DNA of 64,000 nucleotides from Kosakonia quasisacchari (GTDB lineage Bacteria > Pseudomonadota > Gammaproteobacteria > Enterobacterales > Enterobacteriaceae), in the NCBI RefSeq assembly GCF_004331415.1, contig NZ_SJOP01000010.1, positions 62,001-126,000 of the forward strand. Reading direction: 5' to 3'. The position numbers and the translations under genes are program-made. Numbering within the stretch: position 1 is the first letter of the stretch; each line of letters opens with the position of its first letter. Of this stretch, positions 53,920 through 64,000 are shown in pieces. Below the pieces are notes generated by a model. The model did not search any database and had not been told where the DNA came from. It was given only the letters and a program-made list of their open reading frames with translations.

Positions 53920-55047
53920 ATGGTTTACGTCCCCCGTTTTGGCTGGTTGCTGGCGGCGTTAGTGCTCGCCGGGTGTAGTACGCAGGGCACGCTTTCGCAA
54001 AAAGAAGCCGAAGCTGAAAAAGAAAAAACGCTGGAGCAACAGCAGAACAAGCCGATGGATGTCGCAAGCGTAGTGCGGCGAACGATTCCCACCAGCGTGA
54101 AAGATCGCGAAGGCTGGGCGCAGGATCTGGCGACGACCTTTAGCAGCCAGAAGCTATCGCCGACGCTGGAGAATATCTGTTCGGTGTTAGCGGTGGCGCA
54201 ACAGGAGTCCAATTACCAGTCTGATCCGGTGGTGCCGGGGCTGAATAAAATCGCCTGGAAAGAGATCGATAAGCGCGCCGAGCGGATGCACATTCCAACG
54301 ATGCTGGTGCATACCGCGCTGAAAATCCCGTCGCCGAACGGTAAAAGCTACAGCGAACGGTTGGACAAAGTGCGCACGGAAAAAGAGCTTAGCGCTATTT
54401 TTGATGACTTCATTGGTATGGTGCCGATGGGGCAGAAGCTGTTTGGTTCGCTTAACCCGGTGCGCACCGGCGGGCCGATGCAGATTAGCGTCGCCTTTGC
54501 CGAGCAACATACCGATGGTTATCCGTGGAAAATGGAAGGCACCGTGCGTCAGGAGGTTTTCAGCCGCCGCGGTGGGTTATGGTTTGGCACGTATCATCTG
54601 CTCAACTACCCAGTCAGCTACACGGCACCGCTTTACCGTTTCGCCGATTTTAACGCCGGATTGTATGCCAGCCGCAACGCGGCATTTCAGAACGCCATCA
54701 GCAAAGCGACCGGCGTGAAACTGGCGCTCGATGGCGACCTGATTTTGTACGGCAGCAGCGATGCGGGCACTACGGAATTAGCCGTACGTAAACTGGGCGC
54801 TTCACTTGGCATGAGCGATCGTGATATCCGTCGACAGCTGGAGCGCGGAGACAGCGACAGACTGGAAGAGACCAAACTTTATCGTGAAGTTTATCGGCTG
54901 GCAGAGAAGAAAAGTGGCAAAACATTGCCACGAGAAGTCCTGCCGGGGATCAAACTGGAAAGCCCGAAGATCACGCGCAACCTGACAACAGCATGGTTTG
55001 CGAAGCGCGTCGACGATCGTCGGGCCGCCTGCATGGCGCAGAACTAG
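53920..55047 (+). CDS. yaiW: Outer membrane lipoprotein YaiW
   Basis: A 375-residue DUF1615 lipoprotein with lipobox LAGC ([20 protein letters not shown]). YaiW is known to assist uptake of proline-rich peptides with SbmA. The start at 53920 is chosen for the signal peptide; the frame runs back into sbmA. Ends 4 bp into the convergent yaiY. Confidence 0.95.
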   Translation: MVYVPRFGWLLAALVLAGCSTQGTLSQKEAEAEKEKTLEQQQNKPMDVASVVRRTIPTSVKDREGWAQDLATTFSSQKLSPTLENICSVLAVAQQESNYQSDPVVPGLNKIAWKEIDKRAERMHIPTMLVHTALKIPSPNGKSYSERLDKVRTEKELSAIFDDFIGMVPMGQKLFGSLNPVRTGGPMQISVAFAEQHTDGYPWKMEGTVRQEVFSRRGGLWFGTYHLLNYPVSYTAPLYRFADFNAGLYASRNAAFQNAISKATGVKLALDGDLILYGSSDAGTTELAVRKLGASLGMSDRDIRRQLERGDSDRLEETKLYREVYRLAEKKSGKTLPREVLPGIKLESPKITRNLTTAWFAKRVDDRRAACMAQN

Positions 55048-55352
55048 CGCGAATGGTGGTGTCGCCAGCGTAAGATAAGGAAGATGACGCCAAGCAGGGC
55101 GCTTCCCGCGAGGAAAGGCACAAGACCGAAAATTGTGCCTACGCCCATTCCCATTTCTACGTGCGGGCGGGTGGTATTCTGCACTTGCATCAGATGCTCG
55201 AACACGCCCGGTGCATGCACCAGCAGGTTCAGCAGCTGCGCACCCGCCCAGAAGCAGAGTAGTACGAATATGGCATAAGCAATATTACCCGGTCTGGAGG
55301 TGTCACGTTGTTTTGCGCCCTTAAAGGGTTTTGACATAGTAAAGTCAGCCAT
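55044..55352 (-). CDS. yaiY: Inner membrane protein YaiY
   Basis: A 102-residue protein with two hydrophobic helices ([20 protein letters not shown] and [19 protein letters not shown]). Same position and orientation as E. coli yaiY. Function unknown. Confidence 0.9.
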   Translation of the reverse strand: MADFTMSKPFKGAKQRDTSRPGNIAYAIFVLLCFWAGAQLLNLLVHAPGVFEHLMQVQNTTRPHVEMGMGVGTIFGLVPFLAGSALLGVIFLILRWRHHHSR

Positions 55353-55617
55353 TAGACCTCCGGTACTCTTTACTTTTAACGCTCGATTTAGTTGGCGCGT
55401 GGCCTGAACTGACGGTAATTTTGGCAGTTGTACCGCTTTGTCAACATCAGAATGGTGATAATTTCGCCCCGGGAATGATTCCAGTTAGATGATTTTTGTT
55501 GCTGCTCACATTTCTGTAACGTTTTAATTACTTTGGTAACATTTCAGAATTTCCGCATACGCCACAGACGGTAAGCGGCGGTTGTGCGATGATGCCGTTT
55601 TGACTGCCGGAGTTGTC

Positions 55618-55839
55618 ATGAAGCTGCCTGTAAAAATCCGCCGTGACTGGCACTATTATGCGTTTGCGATTGGGTTGATATTTATTCTGAATGGCGTGGT
55701 CGGGCTGCTGGGGTTTGAAGCCAAAGGCTGGCAAACCTACGCGGTGGGGCTGGTGACCTGGGTGATTGGTTTCTGGCTGGCTGGTTTGATTATCCGCCGC
55801 CGTCCGGAAGACGAGGAGACGGCGGATAAACCGCAGTGA
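55618..55839 (+). CDS. yaiZ: Small inner membrane protein YaiZ
   Basis: A 73-residue protein with two helices (YAFAIGLIFILNGVVGLLG and VGLVTWVIGFWLAGLII). The ATG at 55618 follows GGAG. In E. coli the gene has the same position before ddlA. Function unknown. Confidence 0.88.
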   Translation: MKLPVKIRRDWHYYAFAIGLIFILNGVVGLLGFEAKGWQTYAVGLVTWVIGFWLAGLIIRRRPEDEETADKPQ

Positions 55840-56940
55840 TTAACTGTTAACGGTAATTTTCAGCGCGCTGTTAACCTGATGGCGCGCAACGGCCAGCTCA
55901 ATCAGGCGCGTGATTAAATCGCTATAACCAATACCGCTCGCCTGCCACAGTTTCGGATACATGCTGATATTGGTAAACCCTGGCAGCGTGTTGATCTCGT
56001 TGATGATCACCTCGTTTTCTGGTGTCAGAAAAACATCCACGCGCGCCATTCCTTCACAGCCCAACGTCTGATAAGCCTGCACGGCAATGCCGCGAATTTT
56101 ATCGTTGATTGCCGGATCAATGTCGGCCGGCACGACGACCTGCGCCCCGTTTTCATCGATGTATTTGGTGTCGTAGGCGTAAAACTCGCTGTTAAGTACG
56201 ATTTCACCACAGGTGCTGGCCTGCGGTGAGTCATTGCCCAGCACGGCGCATTCGATCTCGCGACCTTTGATGCCCGTTTCAACAATCACTTTTTTATCGA
56301 ATTCGAACGCCAGGTTTACCGCATCGTGATACTGCGCTTCATTCGTCACTTTGCTGACACCAACGGAGGAACCCTGGTTGGCGGGTTTAACAAACAGCGG
56401 CAAACCGAGTTGGGTTTGCACATCGCTAAAGCTAAGCTGCGCGCGATTGGCGCGGGTTAGCGTGATAAACGGGGCGATGGAAAGCCCGGCATCGCGCAAC
56501 AGGCGCTTGGTGACGTCTTTATCCATGCAGGCCGCAGAAGCGAGTACGTCGGAGCCGACAAACGGCAAATTCGCCAGACGCAGCATGCCCTGCAATGAAC
56601 CATCTTCGCCCAGCGTGCCGTGAACTATTGGGAAGATCACATCGACATTCGGTAACGGTGCGCTGTTTTCCGCCTGGATCAGTTGTTGCTGTTGGATCCC
56701 CGGCACCAGCGCCACGCTATTCGCCGAGGGGTTTAAGGCGATACGCGCCGGATCGCTGGCGTTTAGCAGGTAATTATTCGCATCGCTGACATGCCACTGC
56801 CCCTGTTTGTCGATCCCCAGCAGCACCACGTCAAAGCGTGATTTATCCATGGCGTCGACGATATTTTTCGCCGACTGTAACGACACTTCATGTTCCGCTG
56901 ATTTGCCGCCGAAGACGACCCCTACCCGCAGTTTTGCCAT
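55840..56940 (-). CDS. ddlA: D-alanine--D-alanine ligase A
   Basis: A 366-residue ATP-grasp enzyme joining two D-alanines for peptidoglycan. Start [20 protein letters not shown] at 56940 with GGAG before it. ATP-grasp motifs [17 protein letters not shown] and [20 protein letters not shown] are present. An in-frame Met at 56952 is less likely. Confidence 0.97.
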   Translation of the reverse strand: MAKLRVGVVFGGKSAEHEVSLQSAKNIVDAMDKSRFDVVLLGIDKQGQWHVSDANNYLLNASDPARIALNPSANSVALVPGIQQQQLIQAENSAPLPNVDVIFPIVHGTLGEDGSLQGMLRLANLPFVGSDVLASAACMDKDVTKRLLRDAGLSIAPFITLTRANRAQLSFSDVQTQLGLPLFVKPANQGSSVGVSKVTNEAQYHDAVNLAFEFDKKVIVETGIKGREIECAVLGNDSPQASTCGEIVLNSEFYAYDTKYIDENGAQVVVPADIDPAINDKIRGIAVQAYQTLGCEGMARVDVFLTPENEVIINEINTLPGFTNISMYPKLWQASGIGYSDLITRLIELAVARHQVNSALKITVNS

Positions 56941-57048
56941 TTCTCCGTTCACTCACACTGAATTCACAAAGCACATACCATAGCACGTCAAAACGCACGA
57001 TTCGCGGCCTTCTGCCATAATGTTTTCTGGAAACCAGAAGGGGGTGAC

Positions 57049-57732
57049 GTGAGCGGGAAAGGCCTGATCGTTTTGTGTATTCTTCTGGCGGTGATTTGGG
57101 TTGGCTACCGCGCATTGCCGTCTTACTACAACCCGTTTGCGCCATTACAGCTTAGCGACCCGCCCGGGCGCATTACGCAGTTCAAACTGCGCCGTTTGCC
57201 ACCGCAAGCATGTTCGGAATTATTGTCGCAGGCGAATCAGCAGCGGTTAATCTCCTCTGCTCCGGTTGCCGATAGCACCGGAGATTGTCCGTTAACCAAT
57301 GTTGTGCGGGTGCGCGATTTCGGGGCGGTTAAACTGAGCAGCAGTTTTCTGGCAAGTTGCCCGCTGGCGCTCAGTTCCGCGCTGTTTGTTGAGCAACAGG
57401 CGCGACCGCTGACCGAGCGCTTTATGGGCAGTCAGCTTACGCGTATCGATCATCTTGGCAGCTATGCGTGTCGCAATATCTACAACCGCGCTGATGCCAG
57501 GCGTAGCGAGCACGCCAGCGTAGAAGCGCTGGATCTCAGCGGTTTTCGACTGGCGAATGGCCAGTCCGTGACGGTGCTGAAGGGCTGGCGGCAGGCGCGG
57601 ACACAGCCGTGGCTGCGGGCAATGCTGAGCGCCAGTTGCGGCTATTACGGTAACGGCCTTGGGCCGGAGTACAACGCCGCCCACGCCAACCATTTTCATC
57701 TTGGCATGCGCGGGTTTGGCCTTTGCCGCTAA
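57049..57732 (+). CDS. Extensin-like C-terminal domain protein
   Basis: A 227-residue protein with one N-terminal helix (LIVLCILLAVIWVGYRAL) and a periplasmic extensin-like/D-Ala-D-Ala-peptidase-like domain whose end, YGNGLGPEYNAAHANHFHLG, carries the His residues of the fold. It starts with GTG. It is next to ddlA, but a role in murein is only inferred. Confidence 0.85.
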   Translation: MSGKGLIVLCILLAVIWVGYRALPSYYNPFAPLQLSDPPGRITQFKLRRLPPQACSELLSQANQQRLISSAPVADSTGDCPLTNVVRVRDFGAVKLSSSFLASCPLALSSALFVEQQARPLTERFMGSQLTRIDHLGSYACRNIYNRADARRSEHASVEALDLSGFRLANGQSVTVLKGWRQARTQPWLRAMLSASCGYYGNGLGPEYNAAHANHFHLGMRGFGLCR

Positions 57733-57901
57733 GTATAAACCGCCTAAAAAACAGGGGTTTTCTGCCGGGTCTTCGGCGTTGGGCGGATACTGACAGATAA
57801 AACACCAAAGTTGCCGTAACCGCATCTCTGGTGACTCATCGCTGGCGCATTCTTGTTAACCTGTGCGCTGTTTGTCAAAATCTCAATAATTACGCGTACT
57901 T

Positions 57902-59092
57902 ATGGAATCCTGGAAGGTCAATCTTATCTCGGTCTGGTTCGGTTGTTTTTTCACCGGTCTCGCCATCAGCCAAATTCTGCCGTTCTTGCCGTTATATGTT
58001 GCGCAACTGGGCGTGACTTCTCATGAAGCGCTGTCGATGTGGTCAGGCTTAACCTTCAGTATCACCTTTCTGGTTTCGGCGATTGTTTCGCCCATGTGGG
58101 GCAGCCTGGCGGACCGGAAAGGGCGCAAACTGATGTTGTTGCGCGCCTCGCTGGGGATGGCGATCGCTATTCTGCTGCAGGCGTTTGCCACCAATGTGTG
58201 GCAATTGCTGATTCTGCGCGGGGTGATGGGGCTGACGTCTGGCTATATTCCCAATGCGATGGCGCTGGTGGCCTCGCAGGTGCCGCGTGAACGGAGCGGT
58301 TGGGCGCTAAGTACACTCTCCACGGCGCAGATAAGCGGTGTGATTGGCGGGCCGCTGATGGGCGGTTTTCTCGCTGATCATGTAGGGCTGCGCATGGTGT
58401 TCCTCATTACGGCGATATTGCTGATCGTGAGTTTCCTGGTCACGCTGTTTTTAATTAAAGAGGGCGTCAGGCCGACGGTGAAAAAGGGCGATCGCCTGAG
58501 CGGCAAAGCGGTGTTCTCTACCTTGCCGTACCCGGCGCTGGTCATCAGTTTGTTTATCACCACCATGGTCATTCAGCTCTGCAATGGCTCTATCGGCCCG
58601 ATCCTGGCGCTGTTCATTCAATCGTTGTCGCCGCATACCACCAATATTGCTTTTCTCAGCGGACTTATCGCCGCTGTGCCCGGCGTATCGGCGCTGATTT
58701 CCGCACCGCACCTCGGTAAATTAGGGGATCGCATTGGTACCTCGCGCATTTTAATGGCGACGATGGCAGTGGCCGTGGTGCTGTTTTTCGCCATGTCGTT
58801 TGTCACGTCGCCGCTCCAGCTTGGGATCTTGCGCTTTATGTTGGGCTTCGCAGATGGCGCGATGCTGCCCGCCGTGCAGACGTTGTTGCTGAAATACTCC
58901 AGCGATCAGGTCACCGGGCGTATTTTCGGTTACAACCAATCGTTCATGTATCTGGGAAATGTTGCCGGTCCGCTGATGGGGGCCACCGTATCCGCGATGG
59001 CGGGTTTCCGTTGGGTATTTGCTGCGACGGCCGTGGTGGTATTTATTAATCTTTGGCAATTACTGCTGGCATTTCGTCGGGTCAAACGTTAA
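57902..59092 (+). CDS. MdtG-like MFS multidrug transporter
   Basis: A 396-residue, 12-helix DHA1-family proton antiporter with the conserved loop [20 protein letters not shown] and motif [21 protein letters not shown]. It resembles E. coli MdtG, which lies elsewhere in that genome, so this is an additional or relocated member. Confidence 0.88.
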   Translation: MESWKVNLISVWFGCFFTGLAISQILPFLPLYVAQLGVTSHEALSMWSGLTFSITFLVSAIVSPMWGSLADRKGRKLMLLRASLGMAIAILLQAFATNVWQLLILRGVMGLTSGYIPNAMALVASQVPRERSGWALSTLSTAQISGVIGGPLMGGFLADHVGLRMVFLITAILLIVSFLVTLFLIKEGVRPTVKKGDRLSGKAVFSTLPYPALVISLFITTMVIQLCNGSIGPILALFIQSLSPHTTNIAFLSGLIAAVPGVSALISAPHLGKLGDRIGTSRILMATMAVAVVLFFAMSFVTSPLQLGILRFMLGFADGAMLPAVQTLLLKYSSDQVTGRIFGYNQSFMYLGNVAGPLMGATVSAMAGFRWVFAATAVVVFINLWQLLLAFRRVKR

Positions 59093-59354
59093 CACGGTGG
59101 GGTCGGGATTATATACGCCTGTTCCGGCCTTACTATAATATTCCCTTATGCAAACACACTGACCGCTTTTGGTTTATTTATCGCTAAGTCATTAAAATGA
59201 TTTGTCTTAGGTACGGGAGAAACGTTTCGTTAACCCTGCTTTTAAAATGACTATTAAGTGTTGTGAGAAAATCCGCAAAAATAATACATGTATCCACTTT
59301 GCAACAACAAAACTCAATGCTAACTTCTTCGCAATCTCGTAAGGAATAAGCGCT

Positions 59355-59615
59355 ATGAAAAATCTCATTGCAGAGTTATTGGTCAAGCTTGCAGAAAAAG
59401 AAGAAGAGTCGAAAGAACTGGTTGCTCAGGTCGAAGCGCTGGAAATCGTTGTAACCGCACTGCTGCGCCAAATGGCGACGACTGAACAACAGGCATTAAT
59501 CCAGAGTATCGAAGGAGCACTGGAAGAAGCCCGGCCGGGAACACATGTCACCCATCAGGATGCGGAGTTGCTGCAACAATACGTAAAAAAGCTTTTAAGG
59601 CACCCGCGCAGTTAA
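59355..59615 (+). CDS. iraP: Anti-adaptor protein IraP
   Basis: An 86-residue protein with an N-terminal coiled coil ([20 protein letters not shown]). IraP blocks the adaptor RssB and so stabilises sigma-S during phosphate starvation. Position upstream of phoA as in E. coli. Confidence 0.94.
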   Translation: MKNLIAELLVKLAEKEEESKELVAQVEALEIVVTALLRQMATTEQQALIQSIEGALEEARPGTHVTHQDAELLQQYVKKLLRHPRS

Positions 59616-59636
59616 ACCCCTGACGCGCTGCCTGAA

Positions 59637-59654
59637 CTGTCATCTCACTGTCAT
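59637..59654. promoter_or_regulatory. Pho box upstream of phoA
   Basis: CTGTCATCTCACTGTCAT is two 7-bp CTGTCAT repeats separated by 4 bp, an excellent PhoB site about 65 bp before the phoA start. Confidence 0.9.
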
Positions 59655-59717
59655 CTGCGCTACCTATAGTCGCTCTGTTTTATTTTCTTTAAGTATTTGT
59701 ACATGGAGAATATTAAA

Positions 59718-61133
59718 GTGAAACAGAGCGCATTATTCCTTGCATTATTACCTCTGATGTTTACCCCTGCTATTTATGCGGAAACCACCTCGACGCTTGT
59801 TCTTGATAATCGGGCCGCTCAAGGTGATATTTCCGCCCCTGGCGGAGCGCGCCGTTTAAGTGGCGACCAAACGGCTGCTCTGCGTGATTCCCTCATTGAT
59901 AAACCCGCCAAAAATATTATTTTGCTGATTGGCGATGGCATGGGTGATTCCGAAATTACCGCCGCGCGAAATTATGCCGAAGGGGCAGGCGGCTTCTTTA
60001 AAGGTATTGACGCCTTGCCGCTGACCGGCCAGTACACCCACTATTCGCTGGACAAAAAAACCGGCAAACCGGACTACGTAACCGACTCCGCTGCATCGGC
60101 CACGGCGTGGAGCACCGGTGTTAAAACTTATAACGGCGCGCTTGGCGTCGACATTCACGACAAAGATCACACCACCATTCTGGAAATGGCCAAAGCCGCC
60201 GGTCTGGCGACGGGCAACGTTTCTACCGCAGAACTGCAAGATGCTACGCCCGCCGCGCTGGTTTCTCACGTTATCTCACGTCGCTGCTACGGCCCGACGG
60301 TAACCAGTGAGAAGTGTGCGCTCAACGCGCTGGAGAAAGGCGGCAAAGGTTCCATTACTGAACAACTGCTGAATGCTCGCGCGGATGTGACGCTGGGCGG
60401 CGGCGCGAAAACCTTCAGCGAAGCCGCTACCGCCGGTGAGTGGAAAGGGAAAACGCTGCGCGAACAGGCGCAGGCGCGCGGTTACCAGTTGGTTGGCGAT
60501 GCTTCTACGCTGGCGGCTATCACTGAAGCGAACCAGGACAAACCGCTGCTGGGGCTGTTCTCCGATGGCAACATGCCGGTGCGCTGGGAAGGGCCGAAAG
60601 CCTCGCTGCACGGCAATATTGATCAACCTGCCGTGACCTGTACGCCAAACGCGAAGCGCACCGACAGCGTACCAACACTGGCGGCGATGACGGAAAAAGC
60701 CATTGATTTGCTGAGCAAAAACAAGAAGGGCTTCTTTCTGCAAGTGGAAGGCGCGTCGATCGATAAACAGGATCACGCGGCGAATCCGTGCGGGCAGATC
60801 GGTGAAACGGTCGATCTCGACGAAGCCGTGCAGAAAGCGCTGGAATTTGCCAGGAAAGATGGCAATACGCTGGTGATCGTGACAGCGGACCACGCCCATG
60901 CCAGCCAGATCATTCCGGCAGATACGAAGGCGCCGGGGCTGAGTCAGGCGCTGAACACTAAAGACGGCGCGGTAATGGCGATCACTTACGGCAACTCGGA
61001 AGAGGAGTCGATGGAACATACCGGAACGCAGGTGCGCATTGCGGCTTATGGCCCACATGCGGGCAACGTGGTGGGGCTGACGGATCAGACCGATCTGTTC
61101 TACACCATGAAAGCAGCGCTGAATCTGAAGTAA
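59718..61133 (+). CDS. phoA: Alkaline phosphatase
   Basis: A 471-residue periplasmic phosphomonoesterase. A GTG start at 59718 ([20 protein letters not shown] signal) matches the E. coli start and has GGAG upstream; an in-frame ATG at 59703 is possible. The nucleophile Ser lies in [15 protein letters not shown], and the metal ligands include [10 protein letters not shown] and [11 protein letters not shown]. PhoB-controlled via the upstream pho box; followed by psiF. Confidence 0.98.
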   Translation: MKQSALFLALLPLMFTPAIYAETTSTLVLDNRAAQGDISAPGGARRLSGDQTAALRDSLIDKPAKNIILLIGDGMGDSEITAARNYAEGAGGFFKGIDALPLTGQYTHYSLDKKTGKPDYVTDSAASATAWSTGVKTYNGALGVDIHDKDHTTILEMAKAAGLATGNVSTAELQDATPAALVSHVISRRCYGPTVTSEKCALNALEKGGKGSITEQLLNARADVTLGGGAKTFSEAATAGEWKGKTLREQAQARGYQLVGDASTLAAITEANQDKPLLGLFSDGNMPVRWEGPKASLHGNIDQPAVTCTPNAKRTDSVPTLAAMTEKAIDLLSKNKKGFFLQVEGASIDKQDHAANPCGQIGETVDLDEAVQKALEFARKDGNTLVIVTADHAHASQIIPADTKAPGLSQALNTKDGAVMAITYGNSEEESMEHTGTQVRIAAYGPHAGNVVGLTDQTDLFYTMKAALNLK

Positions 61134-61139
61134 CAGCCT

Positions 61140-61175
61140 CCCGGCGGTAAATCTTTGCTGCCGGGTGGTTTTTTC
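61140..61175 (+). terminator. Hairpin between phoA and psiF
   Basis: CCCGGC (61140-61145) pairs with GCCGGG (61160-61165) and is followed by TGGTTTTTTC, an intrinsic terminator. Confidence 0.75.
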
Positions 61176-61223
61176 ACCAATTAGTACCATTCTTAAAAGG
61201 CACATTAAGATAAGGATGGTGCT

Positions 61224-61544
61224 ATGAAAATAACATTACTGGTTACCCTCGTCTTTGGCCTGCTGTTCGTTACGGCGCTTGGCGCCGCCGAAAAAACACT
61301 GACCCCGCAACAACAACGTATGACCCTCTGTAATCAACAGGCGACGGCGCAAACCCTGGCGGGAGACGCCCGTAAGAAATACATGAGTGACTGCCTGAAA
61401 AACACCAAAACTGAGCCCGGACAAAAAAGCCTGACGCCGCAGCAACAGCGCATGCGTGAATGTAACGCCCAGGCGACGCAACAATCCCTGAAAGGCGAAG
61501 ATCGCAGTAAATTTATGAGCGGTTGCCTGAAAAAACCGCAATAA
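61224..61544 (+). CDS. psiF: Phosphate starvation-inducible protein PsiF
   Basis: A 106-residue exported protein: signal MKITLLVTLVFGLLFVTALG, then two PsiF repeats, each LTPQQQRMxxCNxQAT...MSxCLK (about residues 27-65 and 72-104). Member of the Pho regulon behind phoA; function unknown. Confidence 0.95.
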   Translation: MKITLLVTLVFGLLFVTALGAAEKTLTPQQQRMTLCNQQATAQTLAGDARKKYMSDCLKNTKTEPGQKSLTPQQQRMRECNAQATQQSLKGEDRSKFMSGCLKKPQ

Positions 61545-61550
61545 CGCATC

Positions 61551-61576
61551 GGGTGAGCGTTGTGTTTCGCTCACCC
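61551..61576 (+). terminator. Hairpin after psiF
   Basis: GGGTGAGCG pairs perfectly with CGCTCACCC over 9 bp. There is no clear T-run after it. Confidence 0.55.
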
Positions 61577-61722
61577 ATCATTCTGAAATATCCCCACCTT
61601 ATTGCCCACCCGCTAATCTCTGCCAGGCTTACTTGGTGAGCTTTTTATTTCTCCTTTTCCTCGTGGTTGTGCGCTGTCTGGCGTTACGCCCGTTTTTGCA
61701 ACACTGACACGGGAGCAAAGTG

Positions 61723-63246
61723 ATGAATTATCAATACGTTACTGAACTGAATGCCTTGCCGGAAAGCCAACCGGTGAAAGTGGACGTTGCGGGTACATCC
61801 ATGATCCTTATCCGCACCGGGGCAAAAGTCCGGGCCTTTCAGAGTAAATGCCCGCATGCAGGCGGGCCGCTGGAGAAGGGCGCCGTGTGCGATGGCAAGC
61901 TGGTCTGTCCGTGGCATAAAGCGGCGTTTGATATCACCAATGGCGAATGGCGCGAACCGCTGGCACTGCAAAACCTTAAGCAATATCCGGTGAGCCTTGA
62001 GCAGAATCGGGTGCTGGTTAACCCGCGCCCACTTTCACCTGCCAGCCACGCGCTTATTCGTGGTGAACGCCCGCAAACGGCGGTGATTCTGGGTACTGGC
62101 GCGGCAGGAAGCGCGGCGGCGATCACGTTGCGTGACGCCGGATTTAACGGCCACCTGGTATTGATCGATAAAGAAGATAATGCGCCCTACGATCGCACCG
62201 CATTGAGCAAATTCGTTCCGGCGGGGAAAATGAAAATCAGTGAAGTCCCCCACCTGCTGGATAACGCCTTTTACAGTCAGCCTGGCGTCGAAATCCTGCG
62301 TGAAGAGGTGACGGATCTGGATAGCCACGCTCATCAGCTTACGCTTGCCAGTGGTCGGCAGATTTCCTTCGACAAACTGCTGATGGCGACTGGCGGCCAA
62401 CCGGTGTGGCCGGATATTCCCGGCAACCACCTGGCGGGCGTACATGTGCTGCGTGGTATCCACCAGGCCGAACGTCTGCTTAATGAAGTGGAACAGGAAC
62501 AGCAACTGGTGGTGATCGGTAATAGCTTTATCGCCATGGAGCTGGCGGCAGCACTGCGTAATCAGGATATCGACGTGACGGTATTATCACGTCATGCGCT
62601 GCCTTTTGTACCGCAGTTCGGTGAGGAGATAGGGCAGTATTTTATGAACCTGCATAAACAGAATGGCGTGAAGTTTGTTACCGGCGAACCGGCTGCGCTG
62701 GAGGGCAACGGCCATGTGCAGAGCGTGACGTTAAAAGATGGCCGTTCAGTGCCAGCACATGTGGTGGTGTTTGCCACGGGCGTGAAGCCAGTAACCGACA
62801 TGGCGCGCGATCTGCCCCATGAAAAAGATGGCAGCCTGACGGTGGATGAAACGTTGAGCGCGGCAACGGATGTCTGGGCAGTAGGCGATATCGCCAGCTA
62901 CCCGGCCCCGGAAGGGCGCCGGCGTATTGAACACTGGCGTGTTGCACAGCAGCAGGGACGGCTCGCTGCGCTGAATATGCTGGGCGAGCAGCATGCTTTT
63001 GATCGGGTGCCCTTTTTCTGGACGACTCACTTCGGTAACCGTTTTGAATACCTCGGTTATACCCGCGAGTGGGACAGCATGAAAATGTTGGGATCGTTTG
63101 ATAACAAACGCTTTGCCGTGCTCTACGGCAAAGAAGGTGTGCTGAAAGCGGTGCTGAGCTGCGGGGAATACAGTGAAACGGCGGGATTATTGCTCAAAAT
63201 GCAGCAGCCTATCAGTATGCGAGCGGCCAGCGAAATACTGGCCTGA
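61723..63246 (+). CDS. Rieske-type ferredoxin/FAD-NAD oxidoreductase (AIFL-like)
   Basis: A 507-residue fusion. Residues 1-100 are a Rieske [2Fe-2S] domain with CPHAGGPLEKG and CPWHKAAFD (Cys-x-His...Cys-x2-His). Then comes a two-dinucleotide-fold reductase: AVILGTGAAGSAAAITLRDA binds FAD, LVVIGNSFIAMELAAAL binds NAD(P), and TDVWAVGDIASYPAP closes FAD binding. The start at 61723 follows GGGAG. It replaces dgcC/adrA of the E. coli order. Substrate unknown. Confidence 0.88.
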   Translation: MNYQYVTELNALPESQPVKVDVAGTSMILIRTGAKVRAFQSKCPHAGGPLEKGAVCDGKLVCPWHKAAFDITNGEWREPLALQNLKQYPVSLEQNRVLVNPRPLSPASHALIRGERPQTAVILGTGAAGSAAAITLRDAGFNGHLVLIDKEDNAPYDRTALSKFVPAGKMKISEVPHLLDNAFYSQPGVEILREEVTDLDSHAHQLTLASGRQISFDKLLMATGGQPVWPDIPGNHLAGVHVLRGIHQAERLLNEVEQEQQLVVIGNSFIAMELAAALRNQDIDVTVLSRHALPFVPQFGEEIGQYFMNLHKQNGVKFVTGEPAALEGNGHVQSVTLKDGRSVPAHVVVFATGVKPVTDMARDLPHEKDGSLTVDETLSAATDVWAVGDIASYPAPEGRRRIEHWRVAQQQGRLAALNMLGEQHAFDRVPFFWTTHFGNRFEYLGYTREWDSMKMLGSFDNKRFAVLYGKEGVLKAVLSCGEYSETAGLLLKMQQPISMRAASEILA

Positions 63247-63283
63247 TAAATGGCGCCACGCGGGATGAGCGTGGCGCATGGCT

Positions 63284-64000
63284 TTAGCTGCTCAGTTTGT
63301 CGGACTTCGCCATACAAGCGGCAATAGCTTCGATAACCGCCGAGCGGAAACCTTTCTCTTCCAGCACTTTGACCGCCTCAATGGTGGTGCCGCCAGGCGA
63401 GCACACCATATCTTTTAGCTCACCGGGATGCTTACCGGTTTCCAGCACCATTTTCGCGGAACCCATCACCGCCTGCGCGGCGAATTTGTAGGCTTGCGCG
63501 CGCGGCATCCCGCCCAGCACAGCGGCATCGGCCATCGCTTCGATAAACATGAACACATACGCCGGTGCAGAGCCGCTGACGCCAACTACCGGGTGGATCA
63601 TCGGTTCGGCAATCACTTCTGCTTCACCAAAGCAGCGGAAGATATTTAGCACATCGGCGGTATCTTCCGGCGTGACCAGCGCGTTAGGTGTCACAGAGGT
63701 CATACCGGCGTTCACCAGCGACGGTGTGTTGGGCATGGCGCGGACGATTTTGCGGTCGTGACCGAGTGCGCGAGCTAACTGATCAAGCGTAACGCCTGCG
63801 GCGATGGAGACAACCAGCGTCTCTTTGTTCAGGCTGGAGGAGATATCGTTAAGGACTTTCACCATAATGTTCGGTTTGACTGCGCCAAAGACGATATCGG
63901 CTATCTGCGCCACTTCTTGCGCGCTTTGTGCTGGATTTACGCCAAACTGGTCATGCAGGGCGGCCACTTTATCCGGCGACGGGGTATAAACCCAGATTTG
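63284..64000 (-). CDS. proC: Pyrroline-5-carboxylate reductase, 5' end cut by window edge
   Basis: The C-terminal 238 residues or so of the last enzyme of proline synthesis. The frame stays open to the window end (QIWVYTPSPDKVAALHDQFG) and lacks only about 30 N-terminal residues compared with E. coli ProC. The conserved block HPVVGVSGSAPAYVFMFIEA is present, and the end reads KSDKLSS. Confidence 0.97.
   Translation of the reverse strand, partial: QIWVYTPSPDKVAALHDQFGVNPAQSAQEVAQIADIVFGAVKPNIMVKVLNDISSSLNKETLVVSIAAGVTLDQLARALGHDRKIVRAMPNTPSLVNAGMTSVTPNALVTPEDTADVLNIFRCFGEAEVIAEPMIHPVVGVSGSAPAYVFMFIEAMADAAVLGGMPRAQAYKFAAQAVMGSAKMVLETGKHPGELKDMVCSPGGTTIEAVKVLEEKGFRSAVIEAIAACMAKSDKLSS

Overview
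The window is chromosomal DNA of an enterobacterium. Gene order and protein sequences follow the E. coli arc fadE-lpcA-yafJ-yafK-dinB-pepD-gpt-frsA-crl-phoE-proBA-thrW on the left and hemB-ampH-sbmA-yaiW-yaiY-yaiZ-ddlA-iraP-phoA-psiF-proC on the right. Sequence divergence and the accessory genes (heme uptake, olsF-type acyltransferase, fluoride channel, ethanolamine genes) suggest a Kosakonia/Enterobacter-like genus rather than Escherichia; the genus is an inference. fadE (left) and proC (right) are cut by the window edges.

Region 1 (1-12.7 kb) is core backbone: beta-oxidation, LPS heptose synthesis, an SOS polymerase with a LexA box, a dipeptidase, purine salvage, the sigma-S helper Crl, the PhoE porin and the proBA proline operon.

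Region 2 (12.86-24.42 kb) is an apparently complete P4-type phage satellite integrated into the 3' end of tRNA-Thr (thrW, anticodon CGT). Nearly all P4 landmarks can be read: attL, arm sites, tyrosine integrase, a cos site matching the 19-nt P2/P4 cohesive end as I remember it, Delta/Ogr activator, Sid-like capsid-size protein, a Delta-type operator upstream of sid, two iteron clusters about 4.9 kb apart (ori and crr), AlpA/Vis, a candidate CI-type immunity RNA region, an Icd-like protein, a Cnr-like protein, the 777-residue alpha primase-helicase, arm sites and attR. I find no psu.

The most interesting cargo lies between int and cos: two adjacent AT-rich reverse transcriptase genes of the DRT3 (UG3 + UG8) antiphage type, followed by an approximately 180-nt structured segment that looks like the system's non-coding RNA. 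This segment has three hairpins, then an unpaired ACACAC, then a long GC-rich terminal hairpin. A 34-codon integrase remnant just right of attR shows that a second, related element once sat in tandem.

Region 3 (24.4-49.5 kb) replaces what lies between thrW and hemB in E. coli. It holds a lipoprotein, two DUF1471 stress proteins, a TetR regulator, a decayed glycosidase fragment and a metal/halide group (ZinT with a Zur-like palindrome, an MntP-like exporter, a fluoride riboswitch with its terminator and FluC/CrcB, and a Cys-rich copper-storage protein). It continues with small stress proteins, a Fur-box-preceded heme uptake operon (hmuRSTUV-like), an internally deleted LysR gene, an unusual GT8 glycosyltransferase plus FAD sugar-lactone-oxidase pair, a PncC-like amidase, a DUF421 pair, an eutC-eutB-eat ethanolamine module without microcompartment genes, and a bifunctional OlsF-like acyltransferase.

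Region 4 (49.5-64 kb) returns to backbone: heme synthesis, penicillin-binding protein AmpH, peptide uptake by SbmA/YaiW, D-Ala-D-Ala ligase, an extensin-like protein, an MdtG-like MFS pump, anti-adaptor IraP, the Pho regulon genes phoA-psiF with a pho box, a Rieske-FAD oxidoreductase where E. coli carries dgcC/adrA, and proC.
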